Shown piece by piece: positions 61,626-64,000 of a stretch of 64,000 bases of DNA (position 1 is its first letter; each line of letters opens with the position of its first letter). Made by a program: the position numbers and the translations under genes. Below the pieces are notes generated by a model. That model searched no databases and had not been told where the DNA came from. It saw only the letters and a list, made by a program, of their open reading frames with translations. Origin of the DNA: Dehalococcoidia bacterium (GTDB lineage: Bacteria > Chloroflexota > Dehalococcoidia > UBA2979); the NCBI GenBank assembly GCA_023228825.1, contig JALOAL010000002.1:62001-126000 (forward strand), in the 5' to 3' direction.

Positions 61626-62678
61626 CTAGAGCCTCACGTTCGAGCGATACAGCAGGAACAGGAAATAGGGGGCGCCCACCACGGCGGTGATCACGCCCAC
61701 CGGCAGCGTGACGGGGAGGAAGTACTGGCCAACCACATCGGAGGCGAGCAGCATGATCGCCCCCAGCAGGGCGGTGAGCACCAGGACGCTGGCAGTCATC
61801 GCGCCGGCCAGCATGCGCGCCACGTGCGGCACCATCAGCGCCACGAAGCCGATGGGCCCCGCCAGGCCGACCGCGATCGCGGAGAAGCCGCATCCCACCA
61901 GCACCAGGGTCAGACGGGTAGCCTCCACCGGCAGTCCGAGCGAGGTCGCGGTGTCGTCGCCGAACTGGAGGATGCGCAGGTGCCACATCAGCACCATCGC
62001 CGCGGGCGTCAGGATCGCCAGCGCCGCCCCGAGCGTGGTGACGTCGCTCCACGTGCTCGCGTAGACGGAGCCCGCCGACCAGGCCACGGCGGCGCCCACC
62101 TGTTCGATGGGGAAGCGCACGAGCAGATACGTGGTGCCCGCCGCCAGCGCGGCGTTCAGCCCGATACCCACCAGCACGAGGCGGTTGGGGGCCACGCCGC
62201 CTCGCCAGGACAGCAGGTAGACCGCCAGCGCCGCCGCCACCGCCCCCGCGAACGCCACCGGCGCCAGGGTGGTGCGGCCCTGCCCGGTCACGATCCAGAA
62301 GACCGCCACCAGCGTGGCCCCCTGGTTGATGCCGATGATGTCCGGAGAGACCAACGGGTTCCGCACCAGTCCCTGGAAGATCGCGCCGGACATCGCCAGC
62401 GCGGCCCCCACCATCAGCGCCGAGAGCAGGCGCGGTAGGCGCAGGGTGCGCACGATGAACTCGTGGTCCTCGGATCCGCGGCCCAGCACGGCGCGCAGGA
62501 CGCCCTCGAGCGGAATCGGGAACGAGCCGAGCGTGAGCGACCACGCTGCGAGGGCGAACAGGGCGGCCGCTGCGAGGCCCACAAGGCCAAGCGTGCGCAG
62601 GTTCAGGCGGAACGAGACGCCACCCGCGCGGACCGTCCGCAGCGGTGGGTGCGCGCGGGCCTCGGACGCCGCGCTCAC
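61626..62678 (-). CDS. FecCD-family permease (FepG type)
   Basis: 350 residues, about ten spans. Family motifs: LRLPRLLSALMVGAALAMSGAIFQGLVRNPLVSPDIIGINQGA, GPIGFVALMVPHVARML and the C-terminal LPVGVITAVVGAPYFLFLLYR. Imports iron-siderophore, heme or cobalamin. GTG 62678 overlaps the upstream permease stop by 4 bp. An N-terminal charged tail (SAASEARAHPPLRTVRAGG) precedes the first span. Confidence 0.93.
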   Translation of the reverse strand: MSAASEARAHPPLRTVRAGGVSFRLNLRTLGLVGLAAAALFALAAWSLTLGSFPIPLEGVLRAVLGRGSEDHEFIVRTLRLPRLLSALMVGAALAMSGAIFQGLVRNPLVSPDIIGINQGATLVAVFWIVTGQGRTTLAPVAFAGAVAAALAVYLLSWRGGVAPNRLVLVGIGLNAALAAGTTYLLVRFPIEQVGAAVAWSAGSVYASTWSDVTTLGAALAILTPAAMVLMWHLRILQFGDDTATSLGLPVEATRLTLVLVGCGFSAIAVGLAGPIGFVALMVPHVARMLAGAMTASVLVLTALLGAIMLLASDVVGQYFLPVTLPVGVITAVVGAPYFLFLLYRSNVRL

Positions 62679-63745
62679 AGGCCGGCCACCCGTCTCCGCC
62701 GCGCGATGACGATGAGGAAGGGGGCGCCGCAGAATGCGGTGATAATCCCCACCTGGAGTTCGGCCGGACGCACCACGAGGCGTCCCATGATGTCTGCGCC
62801 CAGCAGGAGCGTGGGCCCCACCACCAGGCAGTAGGCGAGTACCCATCGGTAGTCCGGCCCGGAGACCACGCGCACGATATGCGGCACCGCCAGGCCGACG
62901 AAGCCGATCGGCCCCGCCGCCGCCACCGCCGCTCCGGTCATCATCACCACCAGCAGTGCGGAGACCAGGCGCACGCGCCCCGTGTGGAGGCCCAGCGCCT
63001 TCGCCGTGTCCTCCCCCATGCTCATCACGTTCAACTGGCGCGACATCAGGAGCGCGCCCGCCAGGCCCAGCACCAGGAAGGGCGAGACCGTCCAGAAGAT
63101 GTCCAGCGGGCGCCCGGCCAGCGAACCGGCGCTCCAGAAGCGGGCGCGGTCCAGCGTCTCTTGATCCAGTAGCAGCAGCGCCGTGCTCCACGAGGCCAGC
63201 AGCGCCGACACGATCACCCCGGACAGCGCCAACTTCACCGGCGTCGCGCCGCCTCGTCCGGCCGAGGCGATGCCGTAGACCAGGAGCGAGGCGGCGGCCG
63301 CACCCACGAAGGCAAACCAGACATAACCGCTCGGGGTTGAAATGCCGAGGAAGTAGATCGCGCTTACCACCGCGAACGAGGCGCCGCTCGACACCCCGAG
63401 GATCGACGGCCCCGCCAGGGGATTCCGCGTGGCCGCCTGCATCACCGCGCCGGAGACGGCCAGCGCCGCGCCCGCGCCCAGGCCGATGAGCGTGCGCGGG
63501 AGGCGGAGCGAGCGCACCACCGTCTGTTCGTAGGAGTCAGGGTCGTACTGGAAGAGCGCCGCCACCGTGTCCGAGGTCGACAGCCCCAGCGCGCCGATGC
63601 GCAGGCTGAGCAGGGTGGTCACTGCCAACGCCCCTACCAGCAGCAGCAGCACTGTCGCCCGGGCGAGACGCCATCGGCTGGCGTCCGTTGTGACGGGGAT
63701 CGCGCTCGCGACCAAGTGGCGCCCCTCACCGCTGGCAGGCCACAT
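62675..63745 (-). CDS. FecCD-family permease (FepD type)
   Basis: 356 residues. LRLPRTLIGLGAGAALAVSGAVMQAATRNPLAGPSILGVSSGASF, GPIGFVGLAVPHIVRVV, RPAELQVGIITAFCGAPFLIVIARRRR are classic. Partner of the following permease in a heterodimeric channel. ATG 63745 has no clear Shine-Dalgarno. First gene of the leftward importer operon; the promoter is at 63795-63824. Confidence 0.93.
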   Translation of the reverse strand: MWPASGEGRHLVASAIPVTTDASRWRLARATVLLLLVGALAVTTLLSLRIGALGLSTSDTVAALFQYDPDSYEQTVVRSLRLPRTLIGLGAGAALAVSGAVMQAATRNPLAGPSILGVSSGASFAVVSAIYFLGISTPSGYVWFAFVGAAAASLLVYGIASAGRGGATPVKLALSGVIVSALLASWSTALLLLDQETLDRARFWSAGSLAGRPLDIFWTVSPFLVLGLAGALLMSRQLNVMSMGEDTAKALGLHTGRVRLVSALLVVMMTGAAVAAAGPIGFVGLAVPHIVRVVSGPDYRWVLAYCLVVGPTLLLGADIMGRLVVRPAELQVGIITAFCGAPFLIVIARRRRVAGL

Positions 63746-63794
63746 TCATCACTTTGTTGCGTCTAATTGCGAGAATGTGTTGACTGCGTAACGA

Positions 63795-63824
63795 GATTAG
63801 ACGGGGCTAAGTCGTGGGGTCAAC
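63795..63824 (-). promoter_or_regulatory. Promoter of the iron-type importer operon
   Basis: On the minus strand TTGACC (63824-63819), 18 bp, TAATCT (63800-63795). The leader would be about 40 bases. Carries the palindrome 63798-63811 between its boxes. Confidence 0.55.
63798..63811. promoter_or_regulatory. Candidate iron-regulator box TTAG-N6-CTAA
   Basis: Inverted repeat TTAGACGGGGCTAA placed in the spacer of the leftward promoter. It shares TTAG...GGCTAA with the first 14 positions of the 19-bp DtxR/IdeR consensus but not with the rest. A rightward TTGACT (63781-63786) stands just upstream, so one operator could serve both directions. Confidence 0.4.
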
Positions 63825-63882
63825 ATCCACTCTGTCCCCCGAGTCCCACGCCCACGCAGATGCAGCACATGCAGGAGGAACC

Positions 63883-64000
63883 GTGACTGAGGGACCGTAC
63901 GAAGCAGAAGACGAAGGACGGCGACTGCGCCTGGCCGTCATGCAGGTGAGCCGCCGACGCTTCCTGGGCGGCCTCGGCGCTGCGGGCATCGCCGCCGCAT
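63883..64000 (+). CDS. Tat-exported protein, probable importer solute-binding protein (5' part)
   Basis: Only the first 39 codons are in the window. GTG 63883 has AGGAGG 4-5 bases upstream. After a charged start (TEGPYEAEDEGRRLRL) comes a twin-arginine signal, SRRRFLGGLGAAGIAAA, with residues 24-26 Arg. By position opposite the FepD/FepG operon it is probably the periplasmic iron-siderophore binding protein, but only the signal is visible, so this is inferred from context. Confidence 0.7.
   Translation, partial: MTEGPYEAEDEGRRLRLAVMQVSRRRFLGGLGAAGIAAA

Noticed and set aside
61624..62544. N-terminal extension of the double ATPase frame
   Set aside because: It lies on the same strand but out of frame with the FepG-type permease gene and is its shadow; the ATPase starts at 61623.
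63746..63882. Fur box or cobalamin riboswitch upstream of the FepD-type gene
   Set aside because: No GATAATGATAATCATTATC-like sequence, and the leader of about 40 bases is too short for the riboswitch.

Overview
The window is a 64-kb piece of a high-GC bacterial chromosome. It is densely coded, with frequent GTG/TTG starts and many 1-4 bp gene overlaps. No rRNA, tRNA or CRISPR array was seen. The gene mix is CdaA/CdaR, a GuaB3-type IMP dehydrogenase-like protein, a complex I cluster, many SDR/MaoC/thiolase/CaiB-type CoA genes, a luciferase-like (LLM) flavin oxidoreductase and a microsomal-type epoxide hydrolase. This fits a Chloroflexota lineage, perhaps Dehalococcoidia-like. That placement is inferred from gene content, not from a phylogeny; an actinobacterial relative is the main alternative.

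Layout. 1-2.1 kb: comEC (cut by the window edge) and comEA, leftward. 2.2-9.3 kb: a small membrane protein, a universal stress protein, argF, then a tight run cdaA-cdaR-der-plsY-gpsA. 9.3-13.9 kb: a PadR regulator overlapping a membrane protein gene, a complete 1.28-kb insertion sequence with double-motif ends, then an overlapping HEAT-repeat/Nudix/GNAT operon. 13.9-21.9 kb: acyl-CoA metabolism. Two MaoC-type genes and two paralogous SDRs form one leftward operon, a thiolase runs rightward, and a DUF35 protein with an SCPx-type thiolase runs leftward; a phosphatase-like and a PHP-domain gene lie among them. 22.3-31.9 kb: a complex I cluster (nuoA, C, D, H, J, K, a 62-residue unknown, L, M, N) that lacks every Fe-S or flavin subunit gene. 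32-36 kb: ybeY, dnaX, recR, a small membrane protein, recO. 36-39.6 kb, leftward: metG, tatD, polyprenyl synthase. 39.9-42.5 kb: guaB3 behind a structured leader and two unknown genes. 42.5-46.6 kb, leftward: hisS, prfA, a TrmH/SpoU methyltransferase, prmC. 46.7-54.4 kb: rel, an LLM oxidoreductase, comM, epoxide hydrolase, CoA transferase. 54.5-59.7 kb: a five-gene peptide/nickel-type ABC importer behind tandem 20-bp repeats. 59.9-64 kb: an iron-siderophore/cobalamin-type importer whose ATPase is a fusion of two complete ATPase domains, opposite the start of a Tat-exported protein; the shared control region carries a candidate iron-box.

Most of the window is housekeeping: translation and release-factor maturation, replication/repair, c-di-AMP and (p)ppGpp signalling, phospholipid and arginine synthesis. 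Accessory character is concentrated in the insertion sequence, the PadR pair, the acyl-CoA clusters and the two importers. The observations most worth following are the complex I cluster with no cofactor-binding subunits and an extra small gene, the tandem-fused ATPase with its divergent control region, the unpacked MFE-2/SCPx-like enzyme set, and three regulatory regions (PadR palindrome, guaB3 leader, repeats before the peptide importer).
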